NCBI GenBank assembly: GCA_035236585.1
Contig: CP141127.1
Coordinates: forward strand, 77,109,495-77,173,494
Source of the DNA: Warburgia ugandensis
Lineage: Eukaryota > Streptophyta > Magnoliopsida > Canellales > Canellaceae
Direction of reading: 5' to 3'
Length of the DNA stretch: 64,000 nt
Shown here piece after piece: positions 24,426 to 36,898 of this stretch (positions are counted from its first letter, which is position 1; every line of letters begins with the position of its first letter). Both the position numbers and the translations under genes were made by a program. The notes below the pieces were generated by a model. It had not been told where the DNA came from and ran no database searches. It saw only the letters and a program-made list of their open reading frames with translations.

Positions 24426-25427
24426 TGATAAGTGTTCAATTTTGAATAAAAAGTACCCAATTAGTAGCTCATATGTTGTAACTTATAGTGTTAAATTAGG
24501 GTTTTTGGAGGGATTTTTGTAACACATGCATTTCTGACCTAATAATTCCAAAGTTTAATATTTTCCAAGTTCAAAAGCTAAACCATAGTAAGTATGTGAA
24601 TGATCATAATTTTCTATCATTTAATTAGGGTTTTTCTTCTTTTTTAGGTATTGAGAAGGTAACCCAAAGGTCGAGCCTAATCGAGATAAGAATTGAGGAC
24701 ATTCACGAGGTTTCCTAGTCTAACTAGGAAACCTAAGCAAGCCAAAGCCTAAATATCATCAATCTAAAGTGTGATGAAGGTTCAAGAGTATCTAAGGGCA
24801 AACTAGAAGGCAACTAGAGAAGTAAAAGGTGACTAAAAATAGATCCAAGCCCAAGCCATGCATTTTTGCCACTTTTCCATGGAAGCTAATTAGCTATTAA
24901 AGCCATGAAAAGAGTGTCATACAGGCTACTCAAGCCTTGAAGACAACCAATGAAGCCACTTAAGCCACCAAGGAACGAGCTGTCATAGTGAACCATCAAA
25001 CCAAGAAGGAGTGCCACATGTAGTCCATGTTATTGGAGCATCAATTCTAACAACTTTCCTATGTTAAAAGTGTGATTTTTAAGGGATTTTGAGAGAATTT
25101 TAAAAGGTAAGATGATCGTGCATTAGGGGACCCATGAAGAGAGAAAAATCCACTTTCTAAACCTATTTCCCATCCCCAATCCACCATTCATCTTAGGGTT
25201 TCATGTTTTTAAGTCAAGGAAGTAGCCACCATCCAAGAGAAGAATGCCCACCCCCACCCCCCCTTGCTTAGTTGGTAAAATCAAGTTGTTTCGTGATTAG
25301 GAAACCCTAGATCTAAATCCATGCAAAATGTAAAAAACCTATACTTTCTTTTAGATTTTCCTCCTTATTCTTTTCTTCTTTTCCACTTTTTTATCCAATC
25401 AATCACCATTCAATTATGAGGGTGGAG
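24426..25427 (+). repeat. Truncated gypsy LTR, plus orientation
   Basis: It starts TGATAAGTGTTCAATTTTG and matches the reverse of 16935-16140 in blocks. It is cut at 25427 by the LTR element that begins TGTAACAAAC at 25428. It may be the 5' part of another retrotransposon or a solo LTR. The rest was not found to the right of the insertion. Confidence 0.6.
24708..24734. repeat. Perfect hairpin in LTR (second copy)
   Basis: AGGTTTCCTAGT and ACTAGGAAACCT are exact 12-bp arms around loop CTA. The same arms occur at 16635-16661 with loop TGG, although the two LTRs have otherwise diverged noticeably. Confidence 0.8.
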
Positions 25428-27231
25428 TGTAACAAACTCAAATTTTGAGTTAATTTATAGGTAGTTATAACATATTTTAATTGGAATAAAAACAGAATTT
25501 GAATTGCTTGAAAATTGAATTTTAAGGAAGTGACACCTTGAAAACTCAAAATTTGGATTTGAAGCTATCAAAAATGAAAACTATGTGTTAAGATGATTCC
25601 AATGACACATTTTTTGCACAATACAAAGATCAGAGTGAAAAATCCCCAAAATTTTACTGATTTAGGGGGTCCAAATTGATAAGGGCACTCCCACTTCATT
25701 TGGTTTTTGACTTAGTAGACCGACCCGCGATGCATGGAGCCAGGTTTGACACGTTGTGGGTCAATCCACCATGTGTCATGACTCCTTCGAACGCAAGAAA
25801 ATGGGGGAACACTAGAAAGAAGGGAGAGAACCAACATCTACCCCACCCCCCCTCCACTCGAATTTCTCATTAGCGTGGGTTTCAGACTATCATGACTAGC
25901 TAGCCACTAGCAAAACCCAAAAACTCTCTTCCGCTGCTACTCTCCAGCCGACGTAGTAGACTCCCAAAACCATTTCCCTATTCATCCTTCCCCATTGGCA
26001 CAACAATGATGACCAGACTGGTAGAACACCAGCCGTCATAGAACTCCTCTCTCTCTATTCCCCTCCACCGGTGGGACACACCTTGACCGCTTAGGAATGT
26101 TAGCCACACCCTGTCTCACACTTGGTGCTCTCCCATTCTATCTCACTCTTCTGGCCAGCGCGGATCAAACAACACACTAGCTCGCTTTTTTCGCTCCCTG
26201 TCCTCCCCTTGTTATCCCCTTCATCATGATCTAGCCATTGAATTGTCTCCAAAAGTCAAATCTATGATTGATTCATGAAACTTCACATGATTCAAAAGTT
26301 GATCAATCACCAGCAACATGATCTGTGACTGATATTATCTATCCACCACAATCTGACCATTGATAGGTCACCAAAAACCAGATCTATGGTTGATTTGATC
26401 CATTTATAGTGATATAAGCTTAGATTGGTCATTAAAACATCAAATCTTTGACTAATCCACCCCTAAGAGATGATTCGACCATTAATTAACCATTTAGTGC
26501 TTAGACCTATAATCAATATAAGCTCTCAGCTTGATCTGGATGTAGATTTCTCTCCAAATTATCTAATATGTGATCGAATCCAACTTTTCATCTTGATCTA
26601 ATTGTTTATTAGAGAAACATACTCCTAAATCCATATCTAATTTAAGTATTCGTTCAAGTATGATAGTAGATCTATCACCGAAGCCCTAGAACAATGACAT
26701 ATCTAGCCTGTTCTTAAGATCTGACCATTGATATACAATCCACTGCTAGATCTATGAGATCATGCACCACATCTCATTCTAATTTGTAGTGTTCTATAGT
26801 TGGAGCTATAGATCAACATATCTTTTCTTACTTGGTACACTAATTAGCGATGGAAACATGATTGGAGCCATCCATCTATGGATCGACAATGAAGCCTCCA
26901 AATTGGTCATACGATAGATCAAACTAAAGGAGGTACACACAAGAACTAAGGACAAGTGCCATGTGAGGTAGGTGAATTAAGATTTGCTATTTTGGATAGT
27001 TTAATAATTACTATGTCTTTATAAGAATGATTGAATGCAGATGATGGTTTATAAAGTGTTGCCTTTAATTGCTAAATTATGAAAGCAAGTGATAAATTTA
27101 GAAGTTATCTTGTAAGACCTTTTAAATTATCAAATAAAAAATGGAATAGCTAATTTAAATAGAAAATGTTACTATTACCCTAGTTATAACACCCAAACAA
27201 AGGAATGAAAACTATACTCATTGACTAGAAC

Positions 27232-27233
<2 letters not shown>

Positions 27234-27318
<85 letters not shown>
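27234..27318 (+). repeat. (GT)n microsatellite, about 85 bp
   Basis: A perfect dinucleotide run inside the 5' LTR. The matching position in the 3' LTR (39261-39285) has only about 25 bp. Confidence 0.97.
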
Positions 27319-27322
<4 letters not shown>

Positions 27323-28309
27323 ACATATACATTTAGCCGATGATAAAGCTTAGAAACATGATATACACCTAGAGTAGCTACAGACATGAAATGAACTTAA
27401 AGCAATTGTTTTATCCCAATTATGACATTAACACAAATAAGTAACAGGACTGCGTACCTTGATTCTGAATTTATACTTCAAGTAGACATTGTAATACCTT
27501 AAACAAGGTTTGATCTTATGCATACTATTGAGACATAAGGACTTGTATAATAATAGTATAATATTTGGAATAGACAAAGTAGTATGAAATATTAGCAAGT
27601 ATATCAATAATAAACTAAAGATTTTAAATTAGCTCACAAGGTTTTGAACTATAGGAAGACATAAGCAAATGTGCTAGAAGATGTCATACTTGTAACTTAA
27701 CATCTTAAGAATGATGAAATGATCGATTCCAAGATAGAAGGAAATTTAACAAATTAACTCATAACTTGTATTCATAAATTGATGCTAACAGAATACTCCT
27801 AAGGTCTTCAAAACCAAGAGATAGAATAAAAATTGTATAAGCAGTAGCCCTTAATTAGGTTCACTTTAACATGATTTAAATACTATTCGTTGAAAAGGAA
27901 TTAGTTATTGATATTTAGGACTAGAAATGACCGTAATCACATGAAATCTTTCACATTTAAAATTAGAAAGAATATTCTAAATGCTATGGATATGCAAATA
28001 TTTACAAGCCATGACCTCATGTTATGACATATGTGTTTTTACTGATATAGGCTTTATCGCTAGTTTAACTATTGTCCACTTGGTGACAAGCACTTTAAGG
28101 ATATTGTTTAAAGATTAACCTTTTATAATCATTGTGTTAGATTGACACTTTTAGGAACTGAAGGAGAGTTATCTCATGAAGATATGTTTTTACAGCTTGT
28201 TGAGAATATGGGTTGAAAATGAATAGATTTGAATTGTTTCTCATAAAACTTTGAAACAATGATTTTATTTTCATGAAACAATTTTGAAGATGTATATGAT
28301 TCATAATTT

Positions 28310-28625
28310 GGGTAGGCACTCAATGAGTAGCCATAAGACCTAATCAACGTGGATTTGTCAATGATTAGGCAGGTGATCTATGGGCAACTGTAAACCCTGA
28401 TGGTTATGATTGCATCAATGCTTTTTGTTGGCACTCTATGGGTGGCCATAAGTCCTTATGGATATTGATATGTTGATGAATTAGGCATATGTGTTTTATG
28501 AGTAAATGTAACTACGGGTGGATATAGATATCATCAATGTTTTGGGAGGGCACTCTAGGAGTGTCCTAAGTCTTGGATCACTCAGTAGGTACTTTACAAG
28601 TACTGTAAGACCTAGAGACCTATTG
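28310..28625 (+). repeat. Degenerate tandem block in LTR, about 60-bp period
   Basis: The phrase GCACTCTATGGGTGGCCATAAGTCC and variants recur near 28311, 28368, 28428, 28484, 28546 and 28585, with spacing of about 40-62 bp. The equivalent part of the 3' LTR (about 40280-40530) keeps a shorter version. The position matches the GTGGGTAGCCCATCTCC block in the solo LTR at 18943-21958. Confidence 0.7.
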
Positions 28626-29577
28626 TGTGTTGTAAGTCCTAAGACCCTATGCTAGGAGGTGTAGTTGGCCACTGACCTCTGAGATGATTTGATACCAGCC
28701 ATGTGATGGAGACGACTAGCAATAGAAGTATCTCCTCATGGGGAAGTCCTTTGAGTGCTAGATGGTAGCCCCCATGAGGTTTGATGAGTTACGGTTCTTG
28801 CAGGTATCCACGAGTAGACGTAGAGGCCACGGTAGTCGCTATTGGGTGACACTAGGGCCTTGCAAGCATATGTGTTTAGACTTTGTGATATTTATGTGGG
28901 TCATATCTCGAGAGTTAGACCTCGTCCTGGGTGGCAGGACTACATGCCAATGTGATTGGAGCGATCAATTTTACATGGTGATGTGGGCAAGGATTTGTGA
29001 TTTCTGATTCAGGGCTATGCACCTTGATTCAACTTCATCTATTCTAACTATGCTATTTTGACATATTTATCTAATTCTTTAGACATTGCAAATTATTTGA
29101 GATCACCAGTCCTTCCTCATGGATTCTAACCTCACATTTATGAGACCGGTTTTTACATTTATGATTTTAGTTCGATTTGATGTAGAAAGAACTCTTTGCA
29201 CTTATGAATTAATTGATCATGTTCTGAAAACCATGAGAAACTTTTGATTTTGCCATATTATAGATTTATCAAATGCTAGTTTGCTAATAATTGAACTTTG
29301 AGCATATAGTATTCTTTTTTACTTCATCAACTAACTTTATCTTTTATCAGTACTTTGGTGTGACACATATACTTAGCTGGTGGTTTTACGATGGGGATTT
29401 TAGTACATATTGATTCCTATAAATTAACAATTTTACCATGGTCATATTTATCAAGATGTTAGATTAATTGAGCATTATGAGTGATTCTGCATGATCATAT
29501 ACTGACTCATACCTACATATGAAAATACATCGTGTTCATGAAGAGAAAGCTGTTAGATGGCTACTTTTACAAATGGT

Positions 29578-29933
29578 AATCTATTGCAGTATCAATTCAC
29601 TCATCTTCATCATAAAGTCTCTCAAGGAAGCAAATAAAATAGTTGACCATCTCATTCATATCTATCTTATACATAAAACACCATTTACGCTTGAGATGCC
29701 AAAAGAAGTTGATCATTTTTATAACTAATCTTATTTAGGTTAACTAATGTCAATCCAAGGGCATCATTTTGATGCTACACTTGTTGTTTTCCACTCAATC
29801 CCACTTAAAAACAACAACCATTCTCCAAGGGTTTTGGATGAAGGGAGATCATGAGAGAGGAAAGGAGATCCATTTGGATTTTGAAGGAGATTGTAAGAGA
29901 GAGAGAAACTGTCTAAATTTGGAGGAAAGGAGA

Positions 29934-30031
<98 letters not shown>

Positions 30032-30672
30032 CTTTTGGAGATGGGGTGGGGTTGGTTTTGGGATGGATGTGTATTTTGTTTTTTTTTAATTTTCTCTAAG
30101 ATGGTTTTTTAAATCATCTTCTTTTTCACCTTTTAAGATGATTTTTTATAATTGTCTAATTAACTTCTTCCAAAAATTTGTAAAAAGTTTTAGCTCCCTC
30201 TAATGACTTCCTCTATTATGATGTTCTTAATGTACCTACATTATATGTAACTATAAATATATATAGTAAATTGCTATTAAACAATCATGCATACATAAAT
30301 AAAAATAACATGAGAAATTTTTTTAGATAACTCTTAATTAACTATCCTTTATATACATATATCAAATTCTACATTTTAATTTATCCCCTCAACATGAATT
30401 ATTTTCTACCCAAGCACCCTCTTGACCAGTATCACCCCCATAACCTCTCTCATTCTCACTAATTATATCAATTAATGACATTATTTTAGTAACACATGGG
30501 TAATCAATTGCAATACCACCTAGGCCGTCTTCATCATAAAAGTGCCTTGCTGAGGCTAGCAAAATAGTTGACCATCTCGTTTCACCCTCATATTGTACAT
30601 AAAATAATTGTTTTACATGAGATGCACAAATAAATTGATCTATTTTAGAATGGATCTTATTGAGGTTAACTA
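29578..30672 (-). mobile_element. CACTA-derived insert in the 5' LTR
   Basis: The insert holds two diverged stretches related to the DUF4216 region at 41830-42207 (about 29578-29800 and 30410-30672, minus strand). Between them lies a (GA)n tract (29938-30031) and subterminal motifs of the AAGATGGTTTTTTAAATCATCTT kind (30095-30145), typical of CACTA ends. From 29906 to about 30665 it is nearly identical to 41311-42110. No complete transposase frame is present. Confidence 0.65.
29938..30031 (+). repeat. (GA)n microsatellite, about 94 bp
   Basis: A perfect dinucleotide run within CACTA-derived sequence. The counterpart at 41343-41472 is about 130 bp. Confidence 0.97.
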
Positions 30673-32139
30673 AAATTTTAGTTCAATTTGATGTAGAAAG
30701 AACTCTTTGCACTTATGAATTAATTGATCATGTTTTGAAAACCATGAGCAACTTTTGATTTTGCCATATTACAGATTTATCAAATGCTGGTTTGCTAACA
30801 ATTGAACTTCGAGCATATAGTATTCTTTTTTACCTTATCGACTGACTTTATCTTTTATCAGTACTTTGGTTTGACACATATACTTAGCTGGTGGATTTAC
30901 GATGGGGATTTTAGTACATATTGATTCCTATAAATTGACAATTTTACCCTGCTCATATTTATCAAGGTGTTAGATTAATTGAGAATTATGAGTAATTCTG
31001 CATGATCATATACTGATTCATACCTACATATGAAAATACATTGTGTTCATAAACAGAAAGCTGGTAGATGACTACTTTTACAAATGATAATGAGAATGTT
31101 AGATACCCCACCCGTCATAAGTAGATTTAACTATCAAATGACAAATAACTTAGACACTTAAAAGTGATATCTTCAATGATAATATAAGGTGAACAAATAC
31201 TATGAACTATATGTCATGAATTAATTTGGAATGCTTATGCGTCTATTCATGGAAAATGATATAAGCACAATTAGATGCTCATGAATCAATAAAAGCTTGC
31301 AAGGCTTAAATCGCTAAGAAAAAGATAAGGCAAAGATAACTTTACAAATCATGAAAGTCACATAACTCATCAACTATATTGAATTGCACATGTAAACCCA
31401 TTTCATGGATTTTTGATTTGAGAACACAATTTTCGCATGAGTAGTTATTTGAAAACACCATTGGTTCTGTTTAGGTATGATAAATACTAAAATTCCTTCA
31501 TTTATGTAAATCATGAACCACATGACAAAATAGCTACTTATTCTACCTATAGAAGCACAAGCTTGCTATGACATTGTAATTGCTTACAATGTCTTTAGAT
31601 TTGAAGAATTAGGATAGAGAGATAAATAGGTCGAACATAAGAGCAATAGTGGAGTTTGGGATATGGAAGATGGGGCTTTTCTAGTATGTAGATGATGAGC
31701 CTTGCAACCTTAGATTAGTTTTTTTATTCAATGGAGAATGAGAATTTTTATTTACTTTCTTATTATGGATTCAATTGTATTTAATGGAATATGTTATGAC
31801 ATGGTTTTGATTGAAGGTTTTGGGAAGTGATAAGTTTCGTGTATTTGTTTTCAAAGCAATGAAAATTATATGTATTGTTTATCAGGTGTTTTACACGCAT
31901 GCATCAAATGCGCATGTGTCCAAAAAATAGATAAAACTCTGCCAACTTTTTTGTAGAAATGAAACACTCATTTCACCATCATATCCTTGTGTTTTGTGTA
32001 AAATTGAAACTTAAGACTTAAAAAAAAAATAAAAAATAAAAAATTGGTTGTTTGTTTTTCGAAATAAATTCAAACAAGGGAGGTCCCAATTTTCAAAAAG
32101 TCTTCAGAAAGTATTTTGAAAACCCAAAGTGTTACAGTT

Positions 32140-32151
32140 TGGTATCAGAGC
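32140..32151 (+). other. Primer-binding site, initiator tRNA-Met
   Basis: TGGTATCAGAGC lies three bases after the 5' LTR end GTTACA. It is complementary to the 3' end of plant initiator tRNA-Met, which would prime minus-strand DNA synthesis. Confidence 0.9.
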
Positions 32152-33296
<1,145 letters not shown>

Positions 33297-33316
33297 ATCA
33301 TTCTAGCCTAAATCAT
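33297..33316. repeat. LINE target-site duplication, left copy (20 bp)
   Basis: ATCATTCTAGCCTAAATCAT is repeated exactly at 36721-36740 and brackets the LINE at 33317-36720. Confidence 0.92.
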
Positions 33317-36300
33317 CAATATCATCAAGACCTTATCTCAATTAGGGGTCTGCCACATGAATCTTTTTTCCTCTATTCCTCTCTATTAAGTACCATGGCT
33401 TCATTTAGTCCCAAAGTTTTTAAATCTTTCCTCACCACTTCTATCCACATTCTTTTGGGCCTTCCCCTTACCCTTTTAAAACCTTCTACTTTTATTGCCT
33501 CACTACTTCTAACTGATGCTGTTTTCGATCTCCTTTGGACATGTTCAAACCATCTAAGTCTAATCTCCCTCATCTTATTACCTATTAGTGCTACCCCTAG
33601 ATTTCCTCTAATATTTTCATTCTTAATTTTATCCTTTCTTGTCTTACCACTCATCCATCTCAGCATCCTCATTTCTATGACACTCATCCTATGAGCATGA
33701 TGGTCCTTAATTGCCCAACATTCTAATCCATAGAGCATGGTTGCCCTTATTGTTAGCCTATAGAATTTTACTTTTAGTTTGAGCTGCACCTGCCGATCAC
33801 ACAAAACTTCAGATGCACATCTCCATTTGTTCCAACCTGCTTGGATTCTCTGGGTAGCCTCTCTCTCAATCTCTCCACTCTCATGAATCATTGATCCTAA
33901 GTACCGAAAGTGGTCTTTTACAAGGAATTCTTGGTTATCAATCTCAATTAGTGTTCCACTCCTACTCTCCTTCTTAAAATTGCATTTCATATATTCTGTC
34001 TTAGTTCTACTGATTTTAAATCCTTTAGAGTCTAATGCTTCTTTCCATAACTCTAGCTTTGTGTTTATGCCCTCCATTATCTCATCAATTAAGACTATAT
34101 CATTAGCAAATAGCAGGCACAGGGGAATCTTCACATGCAGATGTTTTATTAACTCATTCATTACCAACATGAAAAGGTATGGACTCAATGCCAATCCTTG
34201 GTGCAATCCTACAGGGACAGGAAAATCACCGGTCTCGCCACTAGCGATCTTAACATTTGTTACCACTTCCTAATACATATCTTTAATTATTTCTATATAC
34301 CCCCGCAAAACCCCTTCTCACCCAACACCCTCCATATTAACTCTCTAAGGACTCTATCATAAGATTTCTCTAAGCTAATAAAGACCATGTGGAGGTCTTT
34401 CCTCCTCTCCCTATATTTATCTACCAATTGTCTTAATAAGAAAATAGCTTCCATGGTAGACCTCCTAGGCATGAAACCAAATTGATTCTCCGATACAGTT
34501 GTCACATGATGTAGCCTCTTCTCAATCACTCTTTCAAAAAGTTTCATAGTGTGGCTCATAAGTTTGATCCCTCAATAATTAGTGCAGCTTTGTATGTCTC
34601 CTTTATTCTTATAAATTAGTACAATAGAGCTTTTCCTCCACTCATCAGGCATTTTCTTTCATTTTATAATCATGTTAAATAACGAGGTCAGCCAAACTAC
34701 CCCAATATCTCCCATATGCTTCCAAACCTTTATTAGTATACCATCAGGTCCCATGGCCTTTCCTAATTTTATCTTTTTCAAGGCCTCTTTCACTTTAAGT
34801 ATTCTAATCCTATGTTCATATCTATAATATCCAATGTTACTTAGGTTTGTAGTGTTTTCAATACTTATATTCTCAGAGGCATTGTCATTTAACAATTTTT
34901 GAAAGTACATCTCCCACCTTTGTTTAATCTCATTGTCTTTGACTAATACCTTTTGATCATCACTTCTAATGCATCTAACATGATCTAAGTCCTTACGCTT
35001 CTGTTCTCTTACTCTTGCAATTTTAAACACATCTTTCTCACCTTCCCTTGCTCCTAGTCTATTATATAGCTCATCATATGCCTTAAGTTTAGCCTCACTT
35101 ACTATTCTCTCAGCAACCTTTTTAACATTCTTATATTGTTCATAGTTTTCATTATTTCTAGTCTTCTTCATGCTTTAAAACACATACGTCTTTCTTTAAT
35201 AACTTTTTGCACTATTTCACTCCACCACCATGTTTCCTTTACTAATAGCCTTTTACCTTTGGATACTCCTAAGACATATTTTGCCACTTTCTTAATGGAC
35301 TCAGCCATATTAGTCCACATGGTATCTACTTCTGTTTCATAGTTCTGGTTTCCTTCTACCATCAACTTATTTTTTAATGAGGTTTTTTTCTCTCCTTTTA
35401 AGTTCAACCACTTAGTTTTTAGATACATACTAACTTATTTCTTTTCCTCCATCTTTGGATATCGATATCGATAACCATTAACCTATGTGTTGTGGTTAAA
35501 CTCTCACTGGGTATAACCTTACAATCCTTACAAATTGATCGTTTAGTATTCCTAAAGAGAAAGAAGTTTATTTGGCTTTTCTGAAGTCCACTTTTAAAGG
35601 TTATTAAGTGTTCATCCCTCTTCTTAAAGAGAGTATTTGTAATGGCTAGGTTATATGCCAAAGCAAAATAGAGGATAGTTTCTCTCATCTTATTTCATTC
35701 ACCTATGCCATACCCTCAGTGTATTATATCATATCCTTCCTTATCTTTTCTTACATGGCCATTTAAGTCTACTCCTATAAATATCCCCTCAATGTTGGGA
35801 ATTTCTTGCATGACTCTCTCCATATCTACCCAAAATTGTCTCTTGATTATATCTTCTAACCCTACTTGTGGTGTGTATGCCCTTATAACATTTATGATCT
35901 GCTCTCCTAGAACAAGTTTTATTATTATAATTCTATCACTAATTCTTTTAGGATCCACAACTTTATCCTTTTATTCTTTATCCACTATTATTCATATGCC
36001 AGTTCTGTTATTATCCTTTCCTACATAACATAATTTATATCCATCGATTTCTCTAGCTTTAGCCCCTTTCCACTTGGTTTCTTGGATACAGGCGATGTTG
36101 ACTCTCCTACATTTCATCATGTCTCCTAACTCCAAACTCTGACCTATCAATGTCCCTGTATTCCATGTGGCAATACGAATCTTATGCTCTAGAGATATCC
36201 TATTTACCAGCGCCCTTCTCAATCTCCATGGCATGAACCCATGTCCACTTTTCACTACACCCAGGATCTGATGTAGTGTGTCGTTTCTGATAGAATGCCC

Positions 36301-36720
36301 TAGCAACCCTTGCCCATTTTTCACTGCACCCAGGATCTAATGCAACGCATCACTTATGGGGAACACCTTAGCTTGACAAAATGTCAATTTTTGATTCATG
36401 TCATATTAGGGTTGCCATAGTTTTAAGAAGTTGGAGATGATTTTCATTTCTTCCTTACAAGTAGGAAAGAAATAAAAAAATCATCTTCAGCTTCTCCCTT
36501 GCCGACTGACACCTAACATAAGGCTTGCCATATTTTAAGAGGCTAGAGATTATTTTCATTTCTTCCTTACAAACTAATATACAAATGCATATTCATTTGC
36601 AAGAAGGAAATAAATAACAAAATCATCTTTAAATTCTCCCTTGCCAGCTGGCACCTAACGCAAGGCCCTCCTCCTTTTTCATCTTGGATTGGGACTAGCA
36701 TTGGCAGGGTTCTAACCTAA
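33317..36720 (-). mobile_element. RTE-clade LINE with 20-bp target duplication
   Basis: A near full-length copy of about 3.4 kb. On the minus strand it begins at 36720 with a 5' untranslated region containing two kinds of tandem monomer (about 36240-36350 and 36400-36670). It continues through endonuclease and reverse transcriptase and ends at the left with AATTGAGATAAGGTCTTGAT and a short GATATTGAT-type tail. The exact 20-bp duplication at both sides proves target-primed insertion into the internal domain of the giant LTR element, after that element arrived. Confidence 0.93.
33373..36324 (-). pseudogene. LINE endonuclease/reverse transcriptase pseudogene
   Basis: Reading leftwards, the endonuclease starts near 36324 and shows RIATWNTGTLIGQ, CIQETKWKG and GVDLNGHV (35716-36324). 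A third endonuclease part with TTHRLMVID lies in 35419-35688. The linker and RT fingers with GKAMGPDGI follow in 34659-35171, then MSHTMKLFERVIEKRL and FISLEKSYDRV in 34293-34559. Last is a 297-residue open stretch (33373-34266) with GLHQGLALSPYLF and the C-terminal RGRPKRMWIEVVRKDL region. Stops and frameshifts separate these blocks. The catalytic FADD box reads FAND, so the second Asp-pair residue is changed. This copy is dead. Confidence 0.9.
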
Positions 36721-36740
36721 ATCATTCTAGCCTAAATCAT
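36721..36740. repeat. LINE target-site duplication, right copy (20 bp)
   Basis: Exact match to 33297-33316. Confidence 0.92.
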
Positions 36741-36885
36741 AACTTAAAAATTGATATCAATAAATAGAAGAGAAGAATATCTATCTAGAGTTATTGGTGA
36801 ATGATATAATAAAATTTGAGCAATGAATTGCATTTAAAATTACTTGAGGATTGACGTGGAACAATTTCAAGGATGAAATTTTTAT

Positions 36886-36898
36886 AAGGAGAGAAGAA
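36886..36898 (+). other. Polypurine tract
   Basis: AAGGAGAGAAGAA directly precedes the 3' LTR start TGTAACAACC at 36899. It would prime plus-strand DNA synthesis. It follows a GATTGACGTGGAACAATTTC and GGATGAAATTTTTA context often seen upstream of gypsy 3' LTRs. Confidence 0.85.

Larger units (their letters stand above)
25428..32136 (+). repeat. 5' LTR with internal insertion (6.7 kb)
   Basis: It starts TGTAACAAACTC and ends AAAGTGTTACA. It contains a polymorphic (GT)n at 27234-27318, a degenerate tandem block at about 28310-28625 and an inserted CACTA-derived piece (29578-30672). That piece lies between two direct copies of about 418 bp (29159-29577 and 30673-31089). Without the insert and duplication the LTR would be about 5.2 kb. 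Short frames in it are chance openings. Confidence 0.82.

Noticed and set aside
33980..34273. Plus-strand frames opposite the LINEs (33395-33694, 33980-34273, 51338-51679, and 1143-1442 minus)
   Set aside because: They are shadows of reverse transcriptase on the other strand.
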